Origin: Gammaproteobacteria bacterium
GTDB taxonomy: Bacteria; Pseudomonadota; Gammaproteobacteria; Steroidobacterales; Steroidobacteraceae
Reading direction: 5' to 3'
DNA: 64,000 bases
Assembly (NCBI GenBank): GCA_003164785.1
Contig: PLUE01000062.1
Coordinates: 1-64,000 of the forward strand
In this document: one piece after another, positions 10,714 to 23,349 of the stretch
Numbering within the stretch: position 1 is the stretch's first letter
Layout: each line of letters opens with the position of its first letter
The notes under the pieces: generated by a model
The model's database searches: none
Told to the model about the DNA's origin: nothing
The model's input: the letters and a program-made list of their open reading frames with translations, nothing else
Program-made: the position numbers and the translations under genes

Positions 10714-10793
10714 GCGCGGCAGGATAGTCAGCCGCATGTTAAAAAGATTCGGCACACAAAGGCGTCACCGGCTCAGCCCGGGCGTGGTCGCAT

Positions 10794-12029
10794 GTGGGCA
10801 TGGTGTTCCTTTTCATGCTGGTCAACTACGCCGACAAGGCGGTGATCGGGCTCTCCAGTGTGCCCATCATGCGCGAACTTGGGCTTTCCAATACCCAGTT
10901 CGGTGCGCTAGGCAGCGCGTTTTTCCTGCTGTTTTCAATCTCCGGCGTCGCCGTCGGGTTTGTCGCCAACCACGTTCGGACCAAGACGCTGATGTTCGCA
11001 ATGGCGGTCATTTGGGGCCTCGCACTGGTGCCAATCAGCCTTGCGTCGAGTTTCGGCCTGTTGCTGGTGAGCCGTGTCGTCCTGGGAGCCGCCGAGGGGC
11101 CGGCATTCCCGGTGGCGCTGCACGCAGTCTACAAGTGGTTTGCCGATCGGCGGCGCGCGCTGCCGACCAGCATCGTTGCCTGCGGCGCTGCATTCGGCAC
11201 CGGCGTGATTGCGCCCGTGATCACGTGGATCATCGGCCGTTTCGGGTGGCACGCCGCGTTCGGCGCTCTGGGGGTCGCCGGGCTTGCTTGGGCTTGCGGG
11301 TGGTTCGTTTTCGCCGAGGATGATCCCGTCGACCACCTTGGATCACTGGCGGCGGAAACGCTCGCGAGGTTGGAGCGGGTCCCCTACCGCCGCCTGCTGT
11401 CGAGCCGGACGGCGGTCGGCGTATTTCTGGCCGGTTTCGGCGCGTACTGGATCATCGCGCTCAACATCTCGTGGTTGGCCAACTATCTGATCAAGGCGTT
11501 GCACGTGCCACCGGCCAAGGCCGCATGGATCGTCGGGCTGCCGTCCGTGATGCAAATGATCCTGGCGCCTGGTCTGGCGATGTCGTCCCAGTTGTTGATT
11601 AAGCGCGGAACATCGAGCCGGGCTGCGCGCGGGGTGCTCGGGGCGATGTGCGTGGTCGTGGCCGGCATCGCCATGATGTGCATGCCGTTCATCGAATTCG
11701 GCGTGGTGAAAGTCCTGCTGATCGGGTTGACCTTCTCCGTGGGCAGCGTCATTTTCACGCTGGGCTCGACCTTGATCGGCGAGATTTCGCCGGCGGCGCA
11801 GCGCGGCGCGATGCTGGGCACCACCAATTCGATCCATACGCTGGCCGGCCTGTGCGCGCCCTTGGCCATGGGCCTCATCATCGACGGGGGCGCCGATCCG
11901 GATGCCGGATTTCGCGCCGGTTTCATGTACGCTGGCGCACTGGTCGCCGCGCTTGGCTTGGTGGCGGCGGTATTGATTCAACCACAGGCCGATCTGCGCA
12001 GATTCCGCCGACTTCAGCTTCAACTTTAG
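10794..12029 (+). CDS. MFS transporter
   Basis: About 411 residues with twelve predicted membrane helices. The first helix carries LVNYADKAVIG and the second the loop motif region typical of the anion/cation or phthalate-permease branches of the major facilitator superfamily. GTG at 10794 is the first canonical start in this frame (upstream stop at 10740). The reading frame above it (ARAWSHVGMV) looks like genuine MFS N-terminal sequence, and an ATG with AGGA upstream sits in another frame at 10736, so a one-base indel near 10780 may have detached the true start. It is followed after nine bases by an ornithine-cyclodeaminase-family gene, which suggests transport of an amino acid or related acid. 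Confidence 0.82.
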   Translation: MGMVFLFMLVNYADKAVIGLSSVPIMRELGLSNTQFGALGSAFFLLFSISGVAVGFVANHVRTKTLMFAMAVIWGLALVPISLASSFGLLLVSRVVLGAAEGPAFPVALHAVYKWFADRRRALPTSIVACGAAFGTGVIAPVITWIIGRFGWHAAFGALGVAGLAWACGWFVFAEDDPVDHLGSLAAETLARLERVPYRRLLSSRTAVGVFLAGFGAYWIIALNISWLANYLIKALHVPPAKAAWIVGLPSVMQMILAPGLAMSSQLLIKRGTSSRAARGVLGAMCVVVAGIAMMCMPFIEFGVVKVLLIGLTFSVGSVIFTLGSTLIGEISPAAQRGAMLGTTNSIHTLAGLCAPLAMGLIIDGGADPDAGFRAGFMYAGALVAALGLVAAVLIQPQADLRRFRRLQLQL

Positions 12030-12038
12030 AACGGACCC

Positions 12039-13043
12039 ATGCATCCCCTTCATATCGTTTATCTCAATGGCCCGGACATCGCACGATTGGCGCTCACCGA
12101 ACTTGAAATCCTGGATGCCGTGGAGCAGGGATTGGCCGCACAAGGACGCAGGCAAGTGGTGATCGAACCGCGGGTCCATCTTGTGCCCGAGGACTCGGCC
12201 ATTGGTCACTTCAATGTGCTGCGGGGCGTGGTTCATCCCTTGGGCCTTGCAGGCGTCAAGGTCGTCGGCGATTTCGTCCACAATCACGAAATCGGGCTGC
12301 CGTCCGAAATCGCCATGCTGACGCTGTTCGACCCCGCCACCGGCGTGCCCTTGGCGATCCTCAATGCCACGTCGATCACCGACATGCGGACCGGTGCGAT
12401 GACCGCCCTGGGAGCCAAATACCTGGCACGCAAGGACAGCAAGATTCTCGGACACGTCGGCGCGCGCGGTACGTCGTACTGGAACATTCGGCTGCTCGAT
12501 CATTATTTCGATTTCGACGAAATCCGCGTGCACTCGAAGCGGGTGCAAAGTCGCAAGGCGTTGGCCGCGAGGCTGTCCAAGGATCTGGGGAAGGCGGTTA
12601 CCGCCGTCGAGGATTGGGAAACCTGCGTCCGTGGCGCCGACATCGTGGTCGAGGCGACGCGATTGGAGACACCGCAGCCGCTTTTGAAAACCGCCTGGAT
12701 AAAGCGCGGCGCACTGGTCATTCCCTACGGAACGATGAGTGCGGTCGAACTCTCGCTGACCGACATCATGGACAAGGTGGTTGTCGACGATTGGGGCCAA
12801 TGCCGCAAAGGCCTGCCGTTCGGCGCCCTGCGCCAACATGTCGATCAGGACAGGATCACCGAGGAAAATCTGCATGCCGAATTGGGACAGATCGTCGCGA
12901 AGCAGCGGCCCGGCCGCGAGAGCGACGATGAGACCATTCTGTTCTGGCATCGAGGACTGTCGCTCAGCGACATTGCACTCGGCAGCGTGATGCTCGACAA
13001 GGCCGGAGAGATGTCGATCGGGCAGACCCTGCGGTTCGAGTAG
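12039..13043 (+). CDS. ornithine cyclodeaminase / mu-crystallin family protein
   Basis: The 334-residue protein has the fold markers of this NAD(P)-dependent family: an early substrate-domain segment around GVKVVGDFVHNHEIG, the conserved TSITDMRTGAMTALGAKYLA stretch, and a Rossmann segment with a GxxGxxxY-like element (HVGARGTSYWNIRLL). It then has ADIVVEATR, which corresponds to the DIVVTAT element of ornithine cyclodeaminases. Members include ornithine cyclodeaminase, alanine dehydrogenase, lysine cyclodeaminase and ketimine reductases, so the exact reaction is open. It sits nine bases after the MFS gene, implying co-expression and a substrate supplied by that transporter. It converges with glmU. 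Confidence 0.8.
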   Translation: MHPLHIVYLNGPDIARLALTELEILDAVEQGLAAQGRRQVVIEPRVHLVPEDSAIGHFNVLRGVVHPLGLAGVKVVGDFVHNHEIGLPSEIAMLTLFDPATGVPLAILNATSITDMRTGAMTALGAKYLARKDSKILGHVGARGTSYWNIRLLDHYFDFDEIRVHSKRVQSRKALAARLSKDLGKAVTAVEDWETCVRGADIVVEATRLETPQPLLKTAWIKRGALVIPYGTMSAVELSLTDIMDKVVVDDWGQCRKGLPFGALRQHVDQDRITEENLHAELGQIVAKQRPGRESDDETILFWHRGLSLSDIALGSVMLDKAGEMSIGQTLRFE

Positions 13044-13067
13044 TCGGCCAGATGCGGCCAATCGAGC

Positions 13068-14477
13068 CTAAACGGGCTTAAGCGCCGTCTCGACGGCCGT
13101 CGCCTTTTCTTCCTCGGTTTGCTTCGCGGGTCGGTTCCAGCCATCGACGGTGACCTGCCTCGAGCGGGCAACCGTGAGCTTGCCCGCGGGCGCGGCGCTG
13201 GTGATCGTCGATCCCGCCGCCACCGTGGCGCCCGCGCCGATGAGCACCGGAGCCACCAGCATGCTTCCCGAGCCGATGAACGCGCCATCCTCGATGATGG
13301 TGGGCCACTTGTTCGCGCCGTCGTAATTGCAGGTGATCGTGCCGGCGCCGACGTTGACGCCGGCGCCAATTGAGGCGTCGCCGATATAGCTCAAGTGGTT
13401 GACCTTGCTGCCGGATCCCACCTGGCTGTTCTTGACCTCGACAAAGTTCCCAACATGGGCGGCCGTGCCGAGCGCGGCGCCAGGCCGCAGGCGCGCGAAG
13501 GGCCCGATACGGCAATTCTCGCCGACGACGGCCTCCTCGATGACGCAGTTGGCATGGATCTCGGTGTCGGCGGCAATGTTCGAATCGCGTATCACGCAAT
13601 TCGGTCCGACTCTGACGCGCGGGCCCAAGTTGACGTTGCCGAGCAGCACCGCGTTGACGTCGATGAACACATCGCGGCCCACGGTCACGTTTCCGCGAAC
13701 GTCGACCCGTAACGGGTCCGCGAGCGTGGCCCCGGAGATCATCAACTCGTCGGTCCGCTGCCGTCGATACCCGGCCTCGACCTGCGCGAGTTGCAGCCGA
13801 TCGTTGACCCCGAGCACCTCGACGGCGGATGCCACGGGTATCGCGACCACGGGGCACCCCGACTTCACCGCACCGAGAACCACATCGGTCAGATAATATT
13901 CGCGCTGGGCATTCTCGCGGCCGAGGCCCAGCAACCATTCGCGCAAGCGGCCGGCCGGCGCCGCGATGAGGCCGGAATTCGCCTCTCGGATCAGCAACTG
14001 TTCGGCGCTGGCGTCCCTGTGCTCGACGATGCCAATCACGTGGCCCTCGGGTCCGCGCACGATGCGCCCATAGCCGGCGGCCTCGTCGAGATTGACGGTC
14101 AGCAGCGCCAGCGAGTCTTCCCCGGCGGCGCCGATCAGCCTGGCGAGGCACGACGCACGTATCAGTGGCACGTCACCGTACAGCACGAGCACCATGTGAT
14201 CGTCCGGGATGATGCGCATCGCCTGCATGACGGCGTGTCCGGTGCCCAACTGGTCCGCCTGCAAGACCCACTGCAAGTCCGCGTCCGGGAATGCGGACTG
14301 CACCCGCCCCCCCCCGTGGCCGTAGACGACGTAAATATTCGCTGGATGCAGCTCGCGTGCCGTGGCGATGACATGCTGTAGAAGGGGCTTGCCCGCCAAC
14401 GGTTGAAGCACCTTCGGCAGATCGGAGTTCATCCGCCTGCCCTGTCCGGCAGCAAGTATCACGACGGAAAGCGGCAT
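13068..14477 (-). CDS. glmU: bifunctional UDP-N-acetylglucosamine diphosphorylase / glucosamine-1-phosphate N-acetyltransferase
   Basis: GlmU catalyses the last two steps to UDP-GlcNAc: acetylation of glucosamine-1-phosphate and uridylyl transfer. The N-terminal pyrophosphorylase domain begins with LAAGQGRRMNSDLPKVLQPL, the nucleotide-binding signature, and has the YGDVPLI metal and substrate loop. The C-terminal half is a left-handed beta-helix of hexapeptide repeats, with NHLSYIGDASIG and GAGTITCNYDG, where acetyl-CoA and the catalytic histidine sit. At 469 residues it has normal length. It lies 23 bases downstream of atpC on the same strand, a linkage common in gammaproteobacteria. Confidence 0.97.
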   Translation of the reverse strand: MPLSVVILAAGQGRRMNSDLPKVLQPLAGKPLLQHVIATARELHPANIYVVYGHGGGRVQSAFPDADLQWVLQADQLGTGHAVMQAMRIIPDDHMVLVLYGDVPLIRASCLARLIGAAGEDSLALLTVNLDEAAGYGRIVRGPEGHVIGIVEHRDASAEQLLIREANSGLIAAPAGRLREWLLGLGRENAQREYYLTDVVLGAVKSGCPVVAIPVASAVEVLGVNDRLQLAQVEAGYRRQRTDELMISGATLADPLRVDVRGNVTVGRDVFIDVNAVLLGNVNLGPRVRVGPNCVIRDSNIAADTEIHANCVIEEAVVGENCRIGPFARLRPGAALGTAAHVGNFVEVKNSQVGSGSKVNHLSYIGDASIGAGVNVGAGTITCNYDGANKWPTIIEDGAFIGSGSMLVAPVLIGAGATVAAGSTITSAAPAGKLTVARSRQVTVDGWNRPAKQTEEEKATAVETALKPV

Positions 14478-14500
14478 GGCAGCTCCCGAAAATAGGCTGG

Positions 14501-14923
14501 CTATCTGCGCTTTTTGCGCAGGTGTTCGATCGCCCGCAATTGTGCCATTGCGCGCGCCAGTTCCGCCTGCGCTTCGGCAATGTCCATCTTGTCGGCATGG
14601 CCGCGCATCGCTTCCTCGGCGCGGGCTTTGGCGGCCTGTGCCGCGGCCTCATCGATGTCATGGGCGCGTGCTGCCGTATCGGCGAGCACCGAAATTTTGG
14701 TTGGCTGGATCTCGAGGGCGCCGCCGCCCACGTAGAAGCTCTGCTCGTCCTGGCCCTCGCTCTGCACGCGGACCACGCCGGCGGTGAGCGTGGTCAGCAA
14801 GGGGGCGTGCCGGGGAGCAATTCCGATTTCGCCCTCGACGCCGGGGGCGAACACCATGGTCGCCTCGCCCGAAAAGATTTCGCCTTCGGGGCTGACGATA
14901 TCGACGTGAATGGTATGAGCCAT
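14501..14923 (-). CDS. atpC: F-type ATP synthase subunit epsilon
   Basis: The 140-residue epsilon subunit of the F1 sector couples rotor motion to the catalytic ring and inhibits hydrolysis. The start MAHTIHVDIVSPEGEIFSG marks the beta-sandwich domain, with GEIGIAPRHAPLLT as the family signature, and a C-terminal helical hairpin rich in Ala and Glu follows. The ORF track entry 14501-15379 is a read-through into the atpD region; the true start is ATG at 14923, 19 bases after the atpD stop. It is the last gene of the atp operon, before glmU. Confidence 0.96.
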   Translation of the reverse strand: MAHTIHVDIVSPEGEIFSGEATMVFAPGVEGEIGIAPRHAPLLTTLTAGVVRVQSEGQDEQSFYVGGGALEIQPTKISVLADTAARAHDIDEAAAQAAKARAEEAMRGHADKMDIAEAQAELARAMAQLRAIEHLRKKRR

Positions 14924-14942
14924 GGCTTGGATCCGTTTTCCG

Positions 14943-17211
<2,269 letters not shown>

Positions 17212-17214
17212 AAA

Positions 17215-18750
17215 TCAGACCGTCGCGAAAAATTCTTCGCAGAGCTTCTTCAACGACGCGTCGACGTCCTTCGACAAGTCGGGTTTGTCGATGATGCTCT
17301 TCATCAAGGGTCCGTAGTTCGTGCGCGCGAACGATTGCAGCGCCGCTTCGGTTTCGACCACCTTCGTGCGATCGACCTTGTCGAAGAACCCACCGTTGGC
17401 CGCGTACAAAGATAGCGCCATCTCGGACACCGACATGGGGGCGTATTGCTTCTGCTTCATCAACTCGGTGACGCGGATGCCGCGCTCGAGCTGACGACGC
17501 GTGGCTTCGTCGAGGTCAGAGGCGAATTGCGAGAAGGCGGCCAGTTCACGGTACTGCGCCAGGGACAATCGGATGTTGCCGCCCAGCTTTTTGATGATGT
17601 TGGTCTGCGCGGCGCCGCCCACACGCGACACGGAGATGCCGGCGTTGATGGCGGGACGAATACCGGCATTGAACAGGTCGGACTCGAGGAAGATCTGGCC
17701 GTCGGTGATGGAAATGACGTTGGTGGGGACGAATGCCGTGACGTCGCCCGCCTGGGTCTCGATGATTGGCAGTCCGGTCAGCGAGCCGGTCTTGCCCTTC
17801 ACGCGGCCGTTGGTCGCCTTCTCGACGTATTCCTCGTTCACGCGGGCGGAACGCTCCAGCAAGCGCGAGTGCAGATAGAACACGTCGCCGGGATACGCCT
17901 CGCGGCCCGGAGGGCGGCGCAGCAGCAGCGAGATCTGACGATATGCCACGGCCTGCTTCGACAGATCGTCGTACACGATCAGCGCGTCCTCGCCGTTGTC
18001 CATGAAGTATTCGCCCATCGCACAACCGGCATAGGGCGCCAGGTACTGCATGGCCGCGGGCTGCGAGGCGGAGGCCGCGACGATGATGGTGTGAGCCAGG
18101 GCGCCGTGTTCCTCGAGCTTGCGCACGACATTGGCGATGGAACTCTGTTTCTGACCAATGGCGACGTAGATGCACTTAACGCCGGTGGTCTTCTGATTGA
18201 TGATGGTGTCGATCGCGACGGCCGTCTTGCCGGTCTGGCGATCGCCGATGATGAGTTCGCGTTGTCCGCGACCCACCGGGACCATGGCGTCGATGGCCTT
18301 CAGGCCGGTCTGGACGGGCTGCGACACGCTCTTGCGGAAAATGACGCCCGGGGCGACGCGCTCCAGCGGCGCCTTCAGTGTGCTCGTGACGGGACCCTTG
18401 CCGTCGATGGGATTGCCCAACGCGTCGACGACGCGGCCGAGGAGTTCCGGGCCAACCGGGACTTCCAGGATGCGTCCCGTCGTCTTGACGGTGTCGCCTT
18501 CCACGATGTTCTTGTAGTCGCCCAACACCACGGCGCCGACCGAATCCTGTTCCAAATTCAGCGCCAGGCCGAAGGTGTCCGTGCCGAACTGGAGCATTTC
18601 GCCATATCGGGCATCACCGAGACCGTGCACGCGCACGATGCCGTCAGTCACGCTGACCACGGTGCCGACGTTGCGGTCCTCGGTCTCGGACTGGAACTTG
18701 TCGATTCGCGCCTTGATGAGGTCGCTGATTTCAGATGCCTTGATGGACAT
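17215..18750 (-). CDS. atpA: F-type ATP synthase subunit alpha
   Basis: The 511-residue regulatory nucleotide-binding subunit of F1. It contains a P-loop [15 protein letters not shown] near residue 169, the segment [13 protein letters not shown], and [20 protein letters not shown], which is diagnostic for alpha subunits. The N-terminus ([17 protein letters not shown]) and the total length match the family. It lies 24 bases downstream of atpH and three bases upstream of atpG. Confidence 0.98.
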   Translation of the reverse strand: MSIKASEISDLIKARIDKFQSETEDRNVGTVVSVTDGIVRVHGLGDARYGEMLQFGTDTFGLALNLEQDSVGAVVLGDYKNIVEGDTVKTTGRILEVPVGPELLGRVVDALGNPIDGKGPVTSTLKAPLERVAPGVIFRKSVSQPVQTGLKAIDAMVPVGRGQRELIIGDRQTGKTAVAIDTIINQKTTGVKCIYVAIGQKQSSIANVVRKLEEHGALAHTIIVAASASQPAAMQYLAPYAGCAMGEYFMDNGEDALIVYDDLSKQAVAYRQISLLLRRPPGREAYPGDVFYLHSRLLERSARVNEEYVEKATNGRVKGKTGSLTGLPIIETQAGDVTAFVPTNVISITDGQIFLESDLFNAGIRPAINAGISVSRVGGAAQTNIIKKLGGNIRLSLAQYRELAAFSQFASDLDEATRRQLERGIRVTELMKQKQYAPMSVSEMALSLYAANGGFFDKVDRTKVVETEAALQSFARTNYGPLMKSIIDKPDLSKDVDASLKKLCEEFFATV

Positions 18751-18774
18751 ATTTCGCCTTCCTAAAAATTCGGA

Positions 18775-19323
18775 TCAACTACCTAATTCGGTCGCCATGC
18801 GCTGCAGCCGGCCATTGATCGAGCCGTCGATCACCAGGTCGCCGGCGCGTATGACAGCGCCGCCCAGCAGTGTCGGATCGATCGTGGTCGTCATGCGCAC
18901 GTCGCGCTTGAAACGGGTCTTGAGCGCAGCGTTGAGCTTGGACTTCTGTTCATCGCTCATTGCCGCCGCTGAAGTCACCTGCACATCGAGTTCGTTCTCG
19001 TACTGCGCACGCAGCATTTCGTATTGCGCGGTGATGTCCGGCAATACATCGAGGCGCTTGTTGGTCGCCAGGAGCCGCACGAAGTTCTGCCAATGCGCAT
19101 CGAAGTCGCCGGGGGCATCCGCACCCGCCAAACCCGCGAACATCGACACCACCTGATCGACGCTCATCTTGGGATTCGTGATGAGATCGGCGATGCGGGG
19201 GTCGGCCACCAGGCCGGACCCCTCGCGCAGTGCTTCCGACCATGCGGGCAACGCCTTTGCGTCGCGCGCCGACATGAAGGCCGCCTTCGCGTAGGGCCGG
19301 GCAATGGTTGCCGCCTCAGCCAT
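18775..19323 (-). CDS. atpH: F-type ATP synthase subunit delta
   Basis: The 182-residue delta subunit is part of the stator that holds F1 to the b-subunit stalk. The start is placed at ATG 19323 (MAEAATIARPYAKAAF), which is the canonical N-terminus; the longer ORF to 19470 only reads through atpF. The C-terminal segment DPTLLGGAVIRAGDLVIDGS is the conserved OSCP/delta signature. The start overlaps the end of atpF by eight bases, indicating translational coupling. Confidence 0.96.
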   Translation of the reverse strand: MAEAATIARPYAKAAFMSARDAKALPAWSEALREGSGLVADPRIADLITNPKMSVDQVVSMFAGLAGADAPGDFDAHWQNFVRLLATNKRLDVLPDITAQYEMLRAQYENELDVQVTSAAAMSDEQKSKLNAALKTRFKRDVRMTTTIDPTLLGGAVIRAGDLVIDGSINGRLQRMATELGS

Positions 19324-19795
19324 TCGCGATCTCCAGCTCGAGCTTGTCGAGAAGAGCCGCGTGCGTCGTCGCGTCGATCTCTCGTTCGAGCAAGTGTGAC
19401 GCCCCCTGGACCGCCAGGCTGGCGACCTGCTTGCGCAGGCCTTCCCGTGCCCGGGTGGTGTCGAGCGCAATCTCTTCGTGGGCCTGGCTCACGATCCGTT
19501 GACCTTCGGCGATGGCCGTGCTCTTGGCTTCCTCGATGATTTCGGCCGAACGCTTGCTGGCCTGGTCGACGATCTGGACGGCCTTGTCACGGGCTTCGCG
19601 GATGATCTCCTGCGACTTCACCTTGGCCTCATCGAGATCTTTTTGCGCGCGATTGCCCGCCGCGAGACCGTCGGCGATTTGCTTCCGACGCGCCTCGATC
19701 GCCGCCATGATCGGCGGCCAACCCCAACGCATGACGATCAGGACGACCACGAAGAACGCGATGCCCTGAATGATTAGCGTAACTGCTATGTTCAT
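19316..19795 (-). CDS. atpF: F-type ATP synthase subunit b
   Basis: The 159-residue peripheral stalk subunit. It has one N-terminal membrane helix (LIIQGIAFFVVVLIVMRWGWPPI) followed by the PPIMAAIEARRKQIADGL region and a long charged coiled coil that dimerises and reaches F1. Length and architecture fit single-type b subunits (no b' paralogue is present). It lies between atpE and atpH and overlaps atpH by eight bases. Confidence 0.96.
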   Translation of the reverse strand: MNIAVTLIIQGIAFFVVVLIVMRWGWPPIMAAIEARRKQIADGLAAGNRAQKDLDEAKVKSQEIIREARDKAVQIVDQASKRSAEIIEEAKSTAIAEGQRIVSQAHEEIALDTTRAREGLRKQVASLAVQGASHLLEREIDATTHAALLDKLELEIANG

Positions 19796-19822
19796 GCCGT
19801 AAAGCTCCTGCCAATACCCAAA

Positions 19823-20101
<279 letters not shown>

Positions 20102-20139
20102 CTATATCTCCAGGGTCTTAAGGGTCAGGTGGTTGATAA

Positions 20140-21367
<1,228 letters not shown>

Positions 21368-21469
21368 GGCAATGGAGACCGGGACAAGCCCGGTTTACGG
21401 CAGTCGCTGACTAACGTGGCTTCGATCCACTTCTTCATGAGCAAACTGCCGCTGCGTAAAAGCCGGCGC

Positions 21470-21498
21470 ATTATAGTGAGGCTGGGCTGGAGTCACAA
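21470..21498 (-). promoter_or_regulatory. sigma70-type promoter of the atp operon
   Basis: Reading on the minus strand, TTGTGA (bases 21498-21493) is followed after exactly 17 bases by a perfect TATAAT (21475-21470). This lies about 100 bases upstream of the atpI start and points into the operon. It is the best promoter match in the parB-atpI gap. Confidence 0.7.
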
Positions 21499-21558
21499 GC
21501 CAATGATCAAGCTTAGATTTTTTGCAGGGGCTTTTTTGACAGATGCCGGCCGCCGACA

Positions 21559-21594
21559 CGACATATGTCGCCGCGGACCTCGGGGACCGAGGTC
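21559..21594. other. pair of inverted repeats between parB and the atp promoter
   Basis: CGACATATGTCG (21559-21570) is a perfect 12-base palindrome, and GACCTCGG-GGA-CCGAGGTC (21576-21594) is a perfect 8-bp stem with a 3-base loop, starting 18 bases after the parB stop. The second could terminate the parAB transcript, although no U-tract follows it on the minus strand. The role is inferred. Confidence 0.45.
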
Positions 21595-21612
21595 GTTTGT
21601 CGCCACGTCTGC

Positions 21613-22533
21613 CTAATGGATGTGGGCCAGAATCCCTTCCAATTCGTCGAGGCTGTTGTACGAGACAACGAGCTTCCCCTTTCCGGACGAAGCGTGTTGA
21701 AACAGGACCTTGGCGCCGAGTTTGTCGGCCAACTCCATCTCCAGACGATGAATGTCGGGGTCGACCTTGGCGGGGGTGTTGGCGCTCCGAGCGGCAGGCG
21801 TCAGCAGGCGCCGCACCAGCGCCTCGGTGTCCCGCACCGACAAACCTTTACTGGCGACTAGGTTTGCAACCTCGATCTGCTGTCGGCGAGTGGTCAGACC
21901 AAGCAGCGCCCGCGCATGCCCCATTTCGATGTTGCGCTGCTCCAGGAGCTGCTTGACCTCATCGGCGAGCTCCATCAACCGCAGCAAATTGCTCACCGCC
22001 GCCCGCGAACGGCCCACGGCTTCGGCAGCCGCCTGATGGGTAAGGCCGAATTCGTCGATCAATCGCGCCAGCGCCCGCGCCTCTTCCAGCGGATTCAGAT
22101 TCTCTCGCTGGATGTTTTCGATGAGCGCCATCGCGACGGCTGCCTCGTCGGGCACATCGCGAATGATCGCGGGAATTTCGGAGATCCCCGCCATCTGCGC
22201 TGCACGCCAACGGCGTTCGCCGGCGATGATTTCATAGCGCTGCGATTCGCCCGGATTCGCCGGCGCGAGCGGCCTCACCAGAATGGGTTGAATCAAGCCC
22301 TGCGCCTTGATCGAATCGGCGAGTTCGCTCAACGTCTCCGGACGCATGTCCACGCGAGGTTGATACTTGCCGCGCGACAGCAGATCCAAGGGCAGGCTTG
22401 CCAGGCGGTCGCCGACCAGCGGCGCCCCGGATGACTGCGGCGGCGGAGCGGAGGGAGCCCGCGCACGCTGCGCGAGCAGCGGACTGAGTTCTGCAAGACC
22501 ACGACCCAAAGACGGCCTTTTGCCCAGCGCCAT
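21613..22533 (-). CDS. parB: chromosome-partitioning protein ParB (CTPase, parS-binding)
   Basis: The 306-residue protein binds parS sites near oriC and spreads as a CTP-dependent sliding clamp to segregate the origin. The N-terminal nuclease-like domain contains IQPILVRPL and the CTP-binding GERRWRAAQMAG box. A helix-turn-helix follows (LTHQAAAEAVGRSRAAVSNLLRLM), then a C-terminal dimerisation domain ending LDELEGILAHIH. The gene follows parA after three bases. Two matching parS sequences lie 20 kb away, at recF. Confidence 0.97.
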   Translation of the reverse strand: MALGKRPSLGRGLAELSPLLAQRARAPSAPPPQSSGAPLVGDRLASLPLDLLSRGKYQPRVDMRPETLSELADSIKAQGLIQPILVRPLAPANPGESQRYEIIAGERRWRAAQMAGISEIPAIIRDVPDEAAVAMALIENIQRENLNPLEEARALARLIDEFGLTHQAAAEAVGRSRAAVSNLLRLMELADEVKQLLEQRNIEMGHARALLGLTTRRQQIEVANLVASKGLSVRDTEALVRRLLTPAARSANTPAKVDPDIHRLEMELADKLGAKVLFQHASSGKGKLVVSYNSLDELEGILAHIH

Positions 22534-22536
22534 GAT

Positions 22537-23349
22537 TTAGCTTCCCGACAACGTAGGATCGGATTGTACGGGCGCCGCCGCCACATCGTCGCGGCGAATC
22601 ATTTCGCCGGCCAGGGCGAGATAGGCGAGGGCGCCGCGCGATTCCTTGTCATGAAATAGTGCCGGCTTGCCGAAGCTCGGCGCCTCGGCGAGACGCACAT
22701 TGCGTGGAATCATCGTGCGGAACACTTTGTCGCCGAAATGCTGGGTCAACTGCGCCGACACCTCGTTCGCGAGATTGTTACGGGGATCGAACATCGTGCG
22801 CAGCAGGCCCTCGATCTCGAGTTCCGGGTTCAGCGAGCCACGAATCTGTTCGATGGTCTGGGTGAGCGCGCTCAAGCCTTCGAGGGCGTAATACTCGCAC
22901 TGCATGGGAACCATCACCGAATCGGCAGCCACCAATGCGTTCAAGGTCAGCATATTGAGCGAGGGCGGACAGTCGACCAGAATGACGTCGAAGTTGTCGC
23001 GAATCAGCTTCAGCGCAACCCGCAATTTGAACTCCCGACCCACGTTCATCGTCAACAACCGCACTTCCGCAACCGTCAGATCTTGGTTCGCCGGCATGAG
23101 CATGAAACCACCATACTCAACTGGCACCAGAGCCTCCGCCGCGGAGCAATCGCCGAGCAGCACGTCGCATGTGGTTTTGGCCACGGAATTTTTGTCGATC
23201 CCGCACCCCATGGTGGCATTGCCCTGAGGATCCAGGTCGATCAACAGAACGCGGCGCTTGGTGGCCGCCAGGGAGGCCGCGAGGTTGACCGCGGTGGTCG
23301 TCTTACCGACCCCGCCTTTTTGATTGGCGACAGCAATGACCCGTTTCAT
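22537..23349 (-). CDS. parA: chromosome-partitioning ATPase ParA (Soj)
   Basis: The 270-residue Walker-type ATPase drives movement of ParB-parS complexes over the nucleoid. The deviant Walker A KGGVGKTTTAVNLA is at the N-terminus, followed by the Walker A' DLDPQGNAT and the Walker B VDCPPSLNMLT. It has no N-terminal DNA-binding extension, as usual for chromosomal ParA. The start overlaps the rsmG stop (ATGA), so rsmG, parA and parB appear to be one transcription unit. Confidence 0.97.
   Translation of the reverse strand: MKRVIAVANQKGGVGKTTTAVNLAASLAATKRRVLLIDLDPQGNATMGCGIDKNSVAKTTCDVLLGDCSAAEALVPVEYGGFMLMPANQDLTVAEVRLLTMNVGREFKLRVALKLIRDNFDVILVDCPPSLNMLTLNALVAADSVMVPMQCEYYALEGLSALTQTIEQIRGSLNPELEIEGLLRTMFDPRNNLANEVSAQLTQHFGDKVFRTMIPRNVRLAEAPSFGKPALFHDKESRGALAYLALAGEMIRRDDVAAAPVQSDPTLSGS

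Noticed and set aside
11343-13061. Minus-strand ORF of 572 residues opposite the MFS and cyclodeaminase genes
   Set aside because: Both plus-strand genes are recognisable families; this frame crosses their boundary and shows no domain.
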